From the NCBI GenBank assembly GCA_002319815.1, contig DCFR01000055.1:1-22922 (forward strand): 22,922 bases of DNA, read 5' to 3'. Within the stretch, counting starts at the first letter, position 1. Each line of letters starts with the position of its first letter. The notes below the pieces were generated by a model, which was given only the letters and a program-made list of their open reading frames with translations, was not told where the DNA came from and ran no database searches. Shown in pieces: positions 7,224 to 15,802 of this stretch. The DNA is from Megamonas sp. UBA1799 (lineage in GTDB: Bacteria > Bacillota > Negativicutes > Selenomonadales > Selenomonadaceae). The position numbers and the translations under genes are program-made.

Positions 7224-8720
7224 ATGGGATTGGATGAAAAGGATATTTGCCGCATTGCGGAGACAGCGTATTTAAATCAGGAAAATACCTGGCGTTATCG
7301 GGCGATTGTCCATTATTGCTATAAAAAGCATGAACATATGCAGACGTATGTTTATCCGGAAGATATTTATCACGCTTTGCGGGAAGATGTTCATTTTGCT
7401 GAATACAGTTTTGAACAGTTGGAGCAGGATCTGGCGCAGCTGGTAACCTGGAATAATCTGAAACCGCATCAGGAAACCGGTCGGGCGCGCAGTATTATGG
7501 ATTTTAAACGGCGCCGGTTTCGTTATCAGTGTACGCCTTATACAGTAGAAATTGAGCGTATGGTTGAAAAACTGCGGCAGGTAGGCGAAGAATTCGGCGG
7601 GTCTTTGGAGACAACTCAGTTTGACCGTATCTTGCAGGCACTGACGGTTTTGGTAGAGCAGAGCGAACCGTTGGCTGCAGCGGAACTAAATCAGACCTGG
7701 CTGGATTTGCAGCATTATTTTCAAACGCTGATTCGCAATGCGTCAGATTATCTGGCGCATCTTAAAAGCGCTAAAGTAGAAGAACGCATGCAGACAAATG
7801 CGTTCATTATATATAAAGATAAAATCACGCAGTATTTGCAGAATTTTGTTCTGGGATTGCAGCGTGCGTCGGTGAAGATTGAAAAGCTTTTAAAGGAAAG
7901 TCGTCCGGAAGCAGTGGAGCGACTGCTGGGCCGATTGGCAGATTATCAGCTGGAGCGGTCTTTGCCGGGCGAGCAGCGGGAGCGCAGCGCTTATATAGAG
8001 GATTTTCGTGAAAGCTATGTGGTGATGCGGGAATGGTTTTTGGGAACCGAGTACCGTGCGGGAGAACTACAGGCCTTGTATGCAGAAACCTTGGAGACAA
8101 TCCGGCGCATTACGAAGTTTGCGCAGCGGCTGGCCGAGCAGCATCAGACGACACGCAGCCGTAAGGCGGACTATTTGTATCTGGCCGGCTGGTTTGCTCG
8201 GTTGACGGAAAAAAGGGATGCGGATGCATTGAGTGCGGCGCTTTTCGGCGCGCCGGGCGCGCGTCATTTTTATGTGCAGGAGCGGGCGAGTGATCGCATG
8301 GATGCTTGCATCGAGGATGAGGCGCCGACAGAGATAGAGTTGAAGCCGCATGTGTCTACTTATCGGGAACGAACCCGGCAAACGGCGATCCGTGATCAGC
8401 GGGAGCAAAAGGCGGCTCTGCTGGCACAACATTTGGCGCAGCAGGCGCGGCATGACGCGCTGCTGGATGCGCTGGTCGTAGATGGGGTCATTGATCTGGC
8501 TGCGCTGCCGGTGATTTCCACGGAAGTGCGCAAGACGCTGCTGGGGTGGATTACACGCTGCATGCAGCAGCGAACGGGTGAGATTCAGACCGAGACGGGC
8601 CGGCATGTGCGGCTCCTTTGGGATCGAACCAGTGCGGCTCGGATCTGCTTGAAAAGTGAGGATGGAGATTTTCTGCTGCCCGCTATGAAGTTGGCGGTGA
8701 CGGCAGCGAAGGCGGGATAA
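7224..8720 (+). CDS. jetA: Wadjet type III JetA, DUF2397 (MukF-like kleisin)
   Basis: A 498-residue protein of the DUF2397 (TIGR02677) family, the kleisin-like subunit of a type III Wadjet SMC complex. It would bridge the JetC ATPase heads and recruit JetB. The N-terminal part (about 10-100) looks like a winged helix (WRYRAIVHYCYKKHEHMQTY). A long helical middle follows (about 110-330), then a basic and acidic charged stretch and a C-terminal domain ending DFLLPAMKLAV. The start is ATG 7224 with AGGAGG at 7212-7217; an upstream in-frame ATG at 7191 has no ribosome site. The length fits the family (about 490-500). It is the first gene of a four-gene block with 1-nt gaps or overlaps. No convincing promoter was found in 7101-7223. 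Confidence 0.88.
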   Translation: MGLDEKDICRIAETAYLNQENTWRYRAIVHYCYKKHEHMQTYVYPEDIYHALREDVHFAEYSFEQLEQDLAQLVTWNNLKPHQETGRARSIMDFKRRRFRYQCTPYTVEIERMVEKLRQVGEEFGGSLETTQFDRILQALTVLVEQSEPLAAAELNQTWLDLQHYFQTLIRNASDYLAHLKSAKVEERMQTNAFIIYKDKITQYLQNFVLGLQRASVKIEKLLKESRPEAVERLLGRLADYQLERSLPGEQRERSAYIEDFRESYVVMREWFLGTEYRAGELQALYAETLETIRRITKFAQRLAEQHQTTRSRKADYLYLAGWFARLTEKRDADALSAALFGAPGARHFYVQERASDRMDACIEDEAPTEIELKPHVSTYRERTRQTAIRDQREQKAALLAQHLAQQARHDALLDALVVDGVIDLAALPVISTEVRKTLLGWITRCMQQRTGEIQTETGRHVRLLWDRTSAARICLKSEDGDFLLPAMKLAVTAAKAG

Positions 8721-8721
8721 G

Positions 8722-9924
8722 ATGGCAACCGATAGAGAGAAAGAAGAACTGCGTGAGGCTGCGGAACTTTTGCTGGCGTCGCAATGGATTGTTCGGCAGG
8801 AAACGCCGGAGGCATATTTTTTGATTCGACGTCATGAAAAGCGGCTGGTGGAGTATTTCCGGGAAAAATGTGGCTGGCCGCTGTTGGTGAATGCACAATT
8901 TTATAAATTGGAAAAGATCCCGGCCGGGGCGCAGCCATTTATGGGGATAGAAGCGATGCAGTCGCCAGAAGACTATGTGTTGCTTTGCTGTACGATGGCT
9001 TTTTTGGAAGAACAGGAAGTCGAGGGGCAGTTTTTACTGGGTGATCTTTGTGAAGCCCTGCTGGGATATTATCCGTCGGATGCCTTAGAGCCGCTGAATT
9101 GGGAATCTTATGACCGGCGCAAGGCTTTGATCCGCGTGATCCATTATCTGCTGGAAACCGGGGCGCTGCGGTCGGTTGAGGATGACAGCGAAGCTTTCCT
9201 GCGCCGTGGCATGACAGATGGTAATCCGGCCGGTGAGGCGCTTTATGAGGTCACGATTCTGGCGCGCTGCTTTTTACGCAGTTATCCGCGCGACCTCCGG
9301 GAATATGTTTCGGCAGACGCGCTTTGTGCAGCGGATTTTTCCGGCAGTCATGAGGATGCCGCCGGGGCGCTTCGGCAGAAGCGTCACCGGATTTATCGCA
9401 GCCTTTTACTGCAGCCGGTTTATTATCGGACAGCCGCTGCGGAGGAAGATTTCGTTTATTTGCGTAATATGTATTCGCGTTTGAAGGCGGAGTTTAATGA
9501 TCTGTTTTCTTTGGACCTGGAACTGTATCAGAATGCTGCCATGGCGGTAAGTTATGAGCGCAGCAGCTGGTTTCAGAATATTTTTCCCTATCGGCTGAGG
9601 GGAGCGCATGATGTGATTTTGCATTTCGCCCGAGCGTGGCGGGAACAGCCGGACTGGCAGAAAAAGAAACTGCTTAGCCCGCATGAATTTCAGCAGTTTC
9701 TGGAGCGTTTGCTGCAAAGCTGCGGCGCCGGATGGACGAAAGAATTCCGGGAGATGGGCGGTAAACGGCTGCGTCAGACGATTCTGACGGAAATGACTTT
9801 ATGGGGGATGGCGGAAGTAGAAGAAGGCACCGGGCTGATACATCTGCTGCCGGCATTGTTCCGGCTGAGCGGTTCTTATCCGGCTGATTATGTGATGGGA
9901 GGCAGTAAGCGTGACGGAAAATAA
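8722..9924 (+). CDS. jetB: Wadjet type III JetB, DUF2398 (MukE-like)
   Basis: A 400-residue DUF2398 (TIGR02678) protein, the KITE/MukE-like subunit expected to bind the JetA kleisin. The family pattern is clear near the N-terminus: REAAELLLASQWIVRQ, then EAYFLIRRHEKRLVEYFREK, GWPLLVNAQFYKLEKIP and a tandem winged-helix-like body (LLCCTMAFLEEQEVEGQFLL). Its size separates it from the shorter DUF4194 JetB of type I. The start ATG lies 1 nt after the jetA stop, with AAGGCGGG just upstream. Its end overlaps the jetC start by 14 nt, so translation is probably coupled and the subunits made together. Confidence 0.88.
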   Translation: MATDREKEELREAAELLLASQWIVRQETPEAYFLIRRHEKRLVEYFREKCGWPLLVNAQFYKLEKIPAGAQPFMGIEAMQSPEDYVLLCCTMAFLEEQEVEGQFLLGDLCEALLGYYPSDALEPLNWESYDRRKALIRVIHYLLETGALRSVEDDSEAFLRRGMTDGNPAGEALYEVTILARCFLRSYPRDLREYVSADALCAADFSGSHEDAAGALRQKRHRIYRSLLLQPVYYRTAAAEEDFVYLRNMYSRLKAEFNDLFSLDLELYQNAAMAVSYERSSWFQNIFPYRLRGAHDVILHFARAWREQPDWQKKKLLSPHEFQQFLERLLQSCGAGWTKEFREMGGKRLRQTILTEMTLWGMAEVEEGTGLIHLLPALFRLSGSYPADYVMGGSKRDGK

Positions 9925-12900
9925 ATGGCAGATGAATCGGGCGGGGATATTGAATTACTGGTATTATGACGAGGCGGAGTTTCAGTTTGCCGATGGCCGG
10001 TTATTGCTGCGCGGCAGCAATGGTTCCGGTAAGTCGGTCACCATGCAGAGCCTGATCACAATTTTGCTGGATGGGGTGAAGCATGCCGATCGTCTGGATA
10101 GTTTTGGTTCCCGCTCTCGCCGTATTGAGGATTATTTGCTGGGAGAAAAAGAGATCAGTGACTATGAGGAACGCACCGGGTACTTGTATCTAGAATATAA
10201 AAGGGCGCAAAGCGAGCAGTATGTGACGACGGGAATTGGTCTTCATGCGCGACGCGGCGCTTCCCGGGTAGACTTTTGGGGCTTTTTGCTGCAGAATGGG
10301 CGTCGGATCGGAAAAGATTTCTTCCTTTATAAGGAAGAAAAGGATTCGGAGACGGGAAAATCGCAGCGGGTGCCGCTTTCCCGCAAAGAGCTGGAAAACC
10401 GGATCGGGCCGGATGGTCGGGTGACAACCGAGCAGCAGGAATATATGGCCATGGTCAATCAGCATGTTTTCGGTTTTGCGAGTTTAGAAAAATATCAGGA
10501 GCTCATGCAGCTCCTGATTCAGCTGCGCAGTCCCAAATTGTCGCGCGATTTCAAGCCAAGTGTCATTTATGAGATATTGAATGCATCTTTGCCGGCACTT
10601 TCGGATGAGGACCTGCGGCCATTGGCGGAAACACTGGAGAATATGGAAAAAACCAAGCTGTCTATTGAGCAGCTGGGACGCGAAAAAGCAGCTTTTGATC
10701 GCCTATGTCTGACGTATGACGATTGTAACCGGGCCGCCGCCGCACAGCGGAGTCTGGCGGCCCGCGATGCCAGACAGCGGCAGCAGACAGCCGGCGAACG
10801 TCTGGAAAAAGCGAAACAAGGGATCGCCGCGGCTAATAGCGCTGCGGAAGCGGCAGCGAAAATGCAGCGGGAACTGGTGGTTGAGGAAGAGAGCCTGCGG
10901 CAGGAACAGGACGATTTAAAGCAGAATGAAGCTTATAAAGCCGCTGAGGAAAAGAAGCAGGTAGCGGATGCGCTGGAACGGCAGCGAACAGACTATAGCA
11001 GCCGCGAGCAATCGCTGCAGGAAAAGCGTCAGCGGGAATCTCAACAGGAGGATCGTCAGGCCGAGCAGCAGCGACGAATGGCGGAACAGCGGACGGAGCT
11101 TCAAAACCAGCTCGAGGAGTTGGCGGTGTTGGCCGAGGAAGCTGATTTTTCACAGCATGCGCTGCAGCAGCAGGGGCTGCAACTGGAAGACGCAGAGGCC
11201 GCTGAACATTTGCGCCTCTGGAAGAAGGCGGGACAGGAATATCAGCAGCATTTGCAGCAGCTGCGGGCCGGATTAGCTGCATATGAACAGAAACAACAGC
11301 TGAATGCCCGATTGGAATTGGAGCTGGGGGAAGCAAACCGCCAGCTGGATGCCGGACGGCAGGAGCATAATAAATTGCTGCAGCTGCTGGATGAGGCGCG
11401 CGATGCGCTGGTCAAGCAGTATTATGAGTGGCAGCGGTTATGGGCATCGGTATTGCCGGTGGACCGGGAGGACGAGGCACAGCTGACCGGCGCTTTACAA
11501 AATCTGTTCTTGGAGACGGAATGGAGCGATGCCGCCGCAGTTCTGGAGCGTGTCTATGATGGTAAAAAAACGGCGGTAAATACCGATATGGCCGGACAGC
11601 AATCCGCTGGCCGGGATTTGCAGCGGCTGCGGGAAATGGCTGCAGCGGAATTGCGGGAACTGCAGGCGACAAAGGAGGCAGAGCTGCCGCTGCCGGATGC
11701 ATATGCGGCCGCGCGGCAGCAGCTGCGCCAGTCAGGGCAGGCATTTGTACCTTTCTATGAAGCGGTTGAATTCCGACCGGAGGTCGATGCGGTCAGCCGT
11801 GAGCGTTTGGAATCAGCACTGCTGGATGCAGGGATGCTGAATGCTTTGATTTTGGCGGATAATGCGGCTGCCGCCAATTTGCCGCCTGAGATGTGCGGCA
11901 GTGTGCTTTTTAGCCAGGAAGCGCCGCTTTTTGCCGATACTCTGTATACGTATCTGGAGCCTGTGCCGGGGAATCATGGCATTGCTGTGCCCCGGATTGC
12001 CGCTATTTTGAGCAGCATTCTGGTGGATGAAGATTCTTATGGTTCGGGCAGCGCGCCGGGCGCGTGCATCAATATTGGAGCGGGCATGTATCGTCTGGGC
12101 AACCTGGCGGGACATGCGGGTGCAAGGGAGCAGGCGCTCTATATCGGACGTCAGGCGCGGGAGGCTTATCGGCGGCAGCAGATTGCCGGGAAACAGGCAG
12201 AATTGGAGCAATTGGCTGTTGCGGAGGAGCAGTGTCATCAGGCGATTGAGGCACTGCAGGATCAGTTGGAGACGCTGCAGGCAGCGCGCCGTGATTTTCC
12301 CCGTGCTGCGGCTATTTTGGAACTTCATATGGAAGAAATTGCCTGTCAAAAGGATCTCGGGCGGCAGCAGCAAAAAATTGATGAGAAGGACGCACAGAAA
12401 AAGGCGGTGGTGCTGGAGCTGCGGGCGCAGCATCAGCAATTGCTCGCGCTGCGCGGCACCAGTCGGTTGGAACTGACCGTTTGCGCCTGTGACCAGGCGC
12501 TGCAGTCTATGGGGGAATATCAGGAGAGACTATCAGAACTGCAGCTGATACAGCAGACCTTTGCCAGTGCCTGGGAAATGGAAAGACAGATTAAAAGAGA
12601 TCTGGAATATTTGCGGCAGGAATCCGATGCGCTGCGCGGCGAATTGGTGGGATTGGAAATGGAACTGCAGCGCAAAGAGCAGCGTTTGGCCGTGTTGGAG
12701 CGGCAGCTGCAGGAATTGGATGCCGCCGCCGTAGAGCGTCGGATCCATGAGATTATCAGCCGATTGCGATTGGTTCCACAGGAGCGCGACGCCGCTGTCG
12801 CACGGCAGACCGAAGCAAAGAATACTGCCATACGTCTGCAGGAAGACGCGATTCGCTGGCAGCGGCAGCAGGTTCTTTATACGGCGCTGGCAAATGGGTG

Positions 12901-14095
12901 GCAGCGGCTGCTGCAGCAGGAACTGGCGCGAGGTTTCATTTTTGCTGCGGAGCCCTCCCGGGCTGAGCTGCAAGCATTGGAAAAAGAATGGGAAAAGAAT
13001 GGGAAACCGTCGGAAGCTGTTTTAATGAATAAAGTGACGGCACAGTATGTAAGGGATCAGGGCGTGCTGACAGAGTATCGGATTTCATTTCGAGAAATTG
13101 TCACGGATCCCGGTCCGCTGCCGGAGCTGGCAGCAGAGGATCAGGAAATTTTTGGTCAGGCCTGGCAGGACTTATTGGATAAGACGCATCGTCAGGTCGC
13201 TCTGGCGGAAGCTGACGGGCGGCTGCTGAGCCCTTATCAGCAGAGAGCCTGGCTCAAGGAACATCTTGACGAGCAAAAAAATCTGCTTTCCGAGCAGGAT
13301 AAACGTATCTATAAAGAAATTATCATGAACAGCATCGGTAAGACGATCAGTGAAAAAATCTATGCGGCGGAAGAATGGGTGCGCAAGATGAACCGGCTGA
13401 TGCAGCAGAGCGATACCTCAAGCGCTTTGCGGTTTCATTTGGATTGGAAACCGGTGCGCAGCGAACAAGATGCCGAGCTGGATACTAAGGAACTGGTTGA
13501 TCTTTTGCATGCAGATCCTTCTGTTCTTAAACAAGAAGATATGGATAAAATTGTTCATCATTTTCAGGCGCGGATCAATCGGGCTCGTGAGGAAGCCAGC
13601 ACGCAGGAACGGGATGTTGAATCCTTTCAGACAGCGGTGCGCGAACTGCTCGATTATCGGCAGTGGTTCCAATTTTGCCTGTACTATGATCAGGGGGAAC
13701 AAATCCGGCGGCGGGAATTAACGGATCGCGGTTTTTTCCGCTTCAGCGGCGGAGAAAAGGCAATGGCCATGTATATTCCGCTGTTTTCAGCCGCGTATTC
13801 GCGCTATCTGGAGGCTGGTCCGGATGCACCCTATATTATCACGCTGGATGAAGCGTTTGCCGGCGTCGATGAGCGAAATATCCGCGATATGTTTAAGCTG
13901 GTTGAAGAACTGGGCTTTAATTACATTATGAACTCACAGGCTCTATGGGGCGATTATGACGTCGTGCCGGCGCTGAACATTTATGAGCTTTTGCGTCCGG
14001 CGAATGCATCTTATGTGACAGTTGTGCCTTATCATTGGGATGGCCATGTGCGTCAGGCCATGCTGCCGGGTGGAGCGATGGAAGATGACGGATGA
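9911..14095 (+). CDS. jetC: Wadjet type III JetC, SMC/MukB-like ATPase (TIGR02680)
   Basis: A 1394-residue SMC-like motor, the loop-extruding ATPase of the complex. The N-terminal head has Walker A GSNGSGKS (35-42). Two long Gln/Glu/Ala-rich coiled coils (about 240-500 and 740-1010) flank a globular middle around 510-740, the likely hinge. The C-terminal head has the ABC signature FSGGEKA (1278-1284) and Walker B IITLDEAFAGVD with Asp1313 and Glu1314. All catalytic motifs are intact. The start is GTG 9911 with GGGAGG at 9897-9902; the protein then runs straight into NRAGILNYWYYDEAEF, the family's opening. The length matches TIGR02680 (about 1350) and not the roughly 1100-residue type I JetC. 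It overlaps jetB by 14 nt and jetD by 11 nt. Confidence 0.93.
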   Translation: MTENKWQMNRAGILNYWYYDEAEFQFADGRLLLRGSNGSGKSVTMQSLITILLDGVKHADRLDSFGSRSRRIEDYLLGEKEISDYEERTGYLYLEYKRAQSEQYVTTGIGLHARRGASRVDFWGFLLQNGRRIGKDFFLYKEEKDSETGKSQRVPLSRKELENRIGPDGRVTTEQQEYMAMVNQHVFGFASLEKYQELMQLLIQLRSPKLSRDFKPSVIYEILNASLPALSDEDLRPLAETLENMEKTKLSIEQLGREKAAFDRLCLTYDDCNRAAAAQRSLAARDARQRQQTAGERLEKAKQGIAAANSAAEAAAKMQRELVVEEESLRQEQDDLKQNEAYKAAEEKKQVADALERQRTDYSSREQSLQEKRQRESQQEDRQAEQQRRMAEQRTELQNQLEELAVLAEEADFSQHALQQQGLQLEDAEAAEHLRLWKKAGQEYQQHLQQLRAGLAAYEQKQQLNARLELELGEANRQLDAGRQEHNKLLQLLDEARDALVKQYYEWQRLWASVLPVDREDEAQLTGALQNLFLETEWSDAAAVLERVYDGKKTAVNTDMAGQQSAGRDLQRLREMAAAELRELQATKEAELPLPDAYAAARQQLRQSGQAFVPFYEAVEFRPEVDAVSRERLESALLDAGMLNALILADNAAAANLPPEMCGSVLFSQEAPLFADTLYTYLEPVPGNHGIAVPRIAAILSSILVDEDSYGSGSAPGACINIGAGMYRLGNLAGHAGAREQALYIGRQAREAYRRQQIAGKQAELEQLAVAEEQCHQAIEALQDQLETLQAARRDFPRAAAILELHMEEIACQKDLGRQQQKIDEKDAQKKAVVLELRAQHQQLLALRGTSRLELTVCACDQALQSMGEYQERLSELQLIQQTFASAWEMERQIKRDLEYLRQESDALRGELVGLEMELQRKEQRLAVLERQLQELDAAAVERRIHEIISRLRLVPQERDAAVARQTEAKNTAIRLQEDAIRWQRQQVLYTALANGWQRLLQQELARGFIFAAEPSRAELQALEKEWEKNGKPSEAVLMNKVTAQYVRDQGVLTEYRISFREIVTDPGPLPELAAEDQEIFGQAWQDLLDKTHRQVALAEADGRLLSPYQQRAWLKEHLDEQKNLLSEQDKRIYKEIIMNSIGKTISEKIYAAEEWVRKMNRLMQQSDTSSALRFHLDWKPVRSEQDAELDTKELVDLLHADPSVLKQEDMDKIVHHFQARINRAREEASTQERDVESFQTAVRELLDYRQWFQFCLYYDQGEQIRRRELTDRGFFRFSGGEKAMAMYIPLFSAAYSRYLEAGPDAPYIITLDEAFAGVDERNIRDMFKLVEELGFNYIMNSQALWGDYDVVPALNIYELLRPANASYVTVVPYHWDGHVRQAMLPGGAMEDDG

Positions 14096-15401
14096 AATTT
14101 ATGCGTTGGCTGCGGCGTACTTTCAGCAGCGTCCGGTTTTGTCCCGGTTGGCGTCAGGTTTTTGTGAAAAATACCGCAGTCTGGGGCATTGGGGCGGCAG
14201 CATCCGGCTGGAGAATCTGACGCCTGAAGACAACGACGCCTTGTCGTCTTTTTTGCGGGAAAGTATGATGGGGAGGAAGGCGGTGTCTGTTCGTTACGCG
14301 GTTTTTGCCGCTGCCTGGGAAAAAACCAAGTTTGCTGCCTTGCCGGTGGGAAATTTTCTGGCACATTTTTACCCGCAGCAGCTTCTGACCAAAAAAGAGG
14401 AGGCGATAAGCCGGCAGCGGCAATGGGAAGCGCTGCTGGATGCATTGCTGGCGGCTTATCCGGCGGCAGCGGCGCAGCAATGGCTGCAGGCACTGAAGGA
14501 GCGGCGTCTGCGTGCGCCTCATGCGGAAGCGGAAGATGGCCGATCCGCGGAGCTTCTGGCATTGGTGGCCGGGGCGCTGAGCCGACTGCCTTCCCGGTAT
14601 GAACGCCTTCCTTTTTTTGCTAACCGGGTGACGGGAAATCCCCATGTCTTTGATTGGGATTGCGAGGCCGGTAAGCAACTTTTGCAGGCGCTGGCATTTT
14701 TATCGGGGCAGGATGGCTGCCATACCGTGGACGAAAAGACGGAGCTTTTGTATCGCTATCGGTTGCTGCGGGATGATATTCTGAATTTTGCTACGGAAGT
14801 CGGACTTTGTGCCTGGACAAATGAGCGGGAGCTTTCTTATTGGCAAGCGGCGGCACAAAGTCATTCTCCATTAAATGTGCCTTTTCGTGAAATTGTCCGG
14901 GCTGATCGCATCGTTCCTTATATGCTGTCGGGGCGGCAATCGGAGCCGCTGCCTTTTCGTGTTTATATTGTTGAGAATTCCGGCGTTTTTTCCACGCTGT
15001 TGGATGCCTTGCCGCGGGATGGGCGGATTCCGCCTTTGCTTTGCCTGCATGGACAGCTGAAAACGGCATCCTGGGCGCTATTGGATCGGCTGGCCGAAAG
15101 CGGCGGTTGTTTTTGTTATTCGGGCGATTTTGATCCCGAAGGGCTGCTGATTGTCCAGAAACTGCGGCAGCGGTATCCCGGCAAGGTGCAGCTCTGGCAT
15201 TTTTCTCTGTCGGAATACAGCAGGACGGATATCCGTCTGACCTCGCTGCGTCTGAAACGGCTGGACGGTATAACCGATGCGGGGCTGACGCCGATTGCTG
15301 TTCGTATGCGGGACTGGCAGTGTGCGTTTTATCAGGAAAGTCTGTTGTCCGTTTTGCTGCATGATCTGATGCTGGACATAGCTGCGCATTCGATAGGTTA
15401 G
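14085..15401 (+). CDS. jetD: Wadjet type III JetD, DUF2399 Toprim nuclease
   Basis: A 438-residue nuclease subunit (TIGR02679/DUF2399). JetD proteins have a topoisomerase VI-like Toprim and cut the plasmid DNA that the JetABC motor has reeled in. The N-terminal half (about 1-200) is the DNA-binding part with family segments such as GHWGGSIRLENLTPED. The C-terminal Toprim has its acid at Glu297 (IVENSGVFS) and the metal-binding pair Asp348 and Asp350 in SGDFDPEG; PLLCLHGQLKTASWALL lies between. The start chosen is ATG 14085 with GGAG at 14072-14075, overlapping jetC by 11 nt; the longer TTG-started frame from 14022 only reads through jetC. It is the last core gene. The next gene begins 63 nt on, with no terminator between. 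Confidence 0.9.
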   Translation: MTDEIYALAAAYFQQRPVLSRLASGFCEKYRSLGHWGGSIRLENLTPEDNDALSSFLRESMMGRKAVSVRYAVFAAAWEKTKFAALPVGNFLAHFYPQQLLTKKEEAISRQRQWEALLDALLAAYPAAAAQQWLQALKERRLRAPHAEAEDGRSAELLALVAGALSRLPSRYERLPFFANRVTGNPHVFDWDCEAGKQLLQALAFLSGQDGCHTVDEKTELLYRYRLLRDDILNFATEVGLCAWTNERELSYWQAAAQSHSPLNVPFREIVRADRIVPYMLSGRQSEPLPFRVYIVENSGVFSTLLDALPRDGRIPPLLCLHGQLKTASWALLDRLAESGGCFCYSGDFDPEGLLIVQKLRQRYPGKVQLWHFSLSEYSRTDIRLTSLRLKRLDGITDAGLTPIAVRMRDWQCAFYQESLLSVLLHDLMLDIAAHSIG

Positions 15402-15464
15402 CTTTATGTGTGTATGGCGTCAGGCGGAGCTTCTTTGATTCATATTTTAGAAGGAGGTTTTACA

Positions 15465-15755
15465 ATGGAAATCATGGTCATGGAGTATCCGGGGTGTCCT
15501 TTTTGTCGTCAGGCCCGTAATATCGCGGCGGAACTCATCAAAGAGCATCCGGAATATGCGAAGTTTAGTTTCCGGTATGTGGATGAAACGGCAGATGAAA
15601 AATTTGCTGCTTCTTTGGGGTATTATTATACGCCGTCCTATTTTATCGACGGCAAGAAAGTTTACGAAGCGACGCCGCATGAAGCGGCGGATATGATGCG
15701 GCACCGGTTGGAAAAGTTATTTTCCGGATTGGCGGCGTCAGAAAATTTTGATTAA
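15465..15755 (+). CDS. Thioredoxin-fold/glutaredoxin-like protein, CPFC
   Basis: A 96-residue cytoplasmic redox protein of the glutaredoxin/thioredoxin fold. The active-site motif is Cys11-Pro-Phe-Cys14 after the first strand (EIMVMEYPGCPFC), and the cis-proline motif Thr56-Pro57 precedes the strand SYFIDGKKV. The start is ATG 15465 with AAGGAGG at 15451-15457; a longer frame from 15408 has no ribosome site. It may act in thiol-disulfide exchange or glutaredoxin-like reduction of a partner. It follows jetD without a terminator or a clear promoter, so it may be read from the Wadjet operon, and it ends at a strong terminator. Whether it has any role with Wadjet is unknown. Confidence 0.85.
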   Translation: MEIMVMEYPGCPFCRQARNIAAELIKEHPEYAKFSFRYVDETADEKFAASLGYYYTPSYFIDGKKVYEATPHEAADMMRHRLEKLFSGLAASENFD

Positions 15756-15764
15756 CAGATAGTA

Positions 15765-15795
15765 AAAAGCACCCGTTTTTATTGTGGGTGCTTTT
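15765..15795. terminator. Bidirectional terminator
   Basis: AAAAGCACCC (15765-15774) pairs with GGGTGCTTTT (15786-15795), a 10-bp stem with an 11-nt loop. The A run on one side and the T run on the other let it serve the convergent redox-protein and MFS genes. Confidence 0.9.
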
Positions 15796-15802
15796 GGGTA
15801 GG

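Noticed and set aside
14022..14084. Longer jetD reading from TTG 14022
   Set aside because: It overlaps jetC by 74 nt and has no Shine-Dalgarno site. ATG 14085 has one and begins the family-like sequence.
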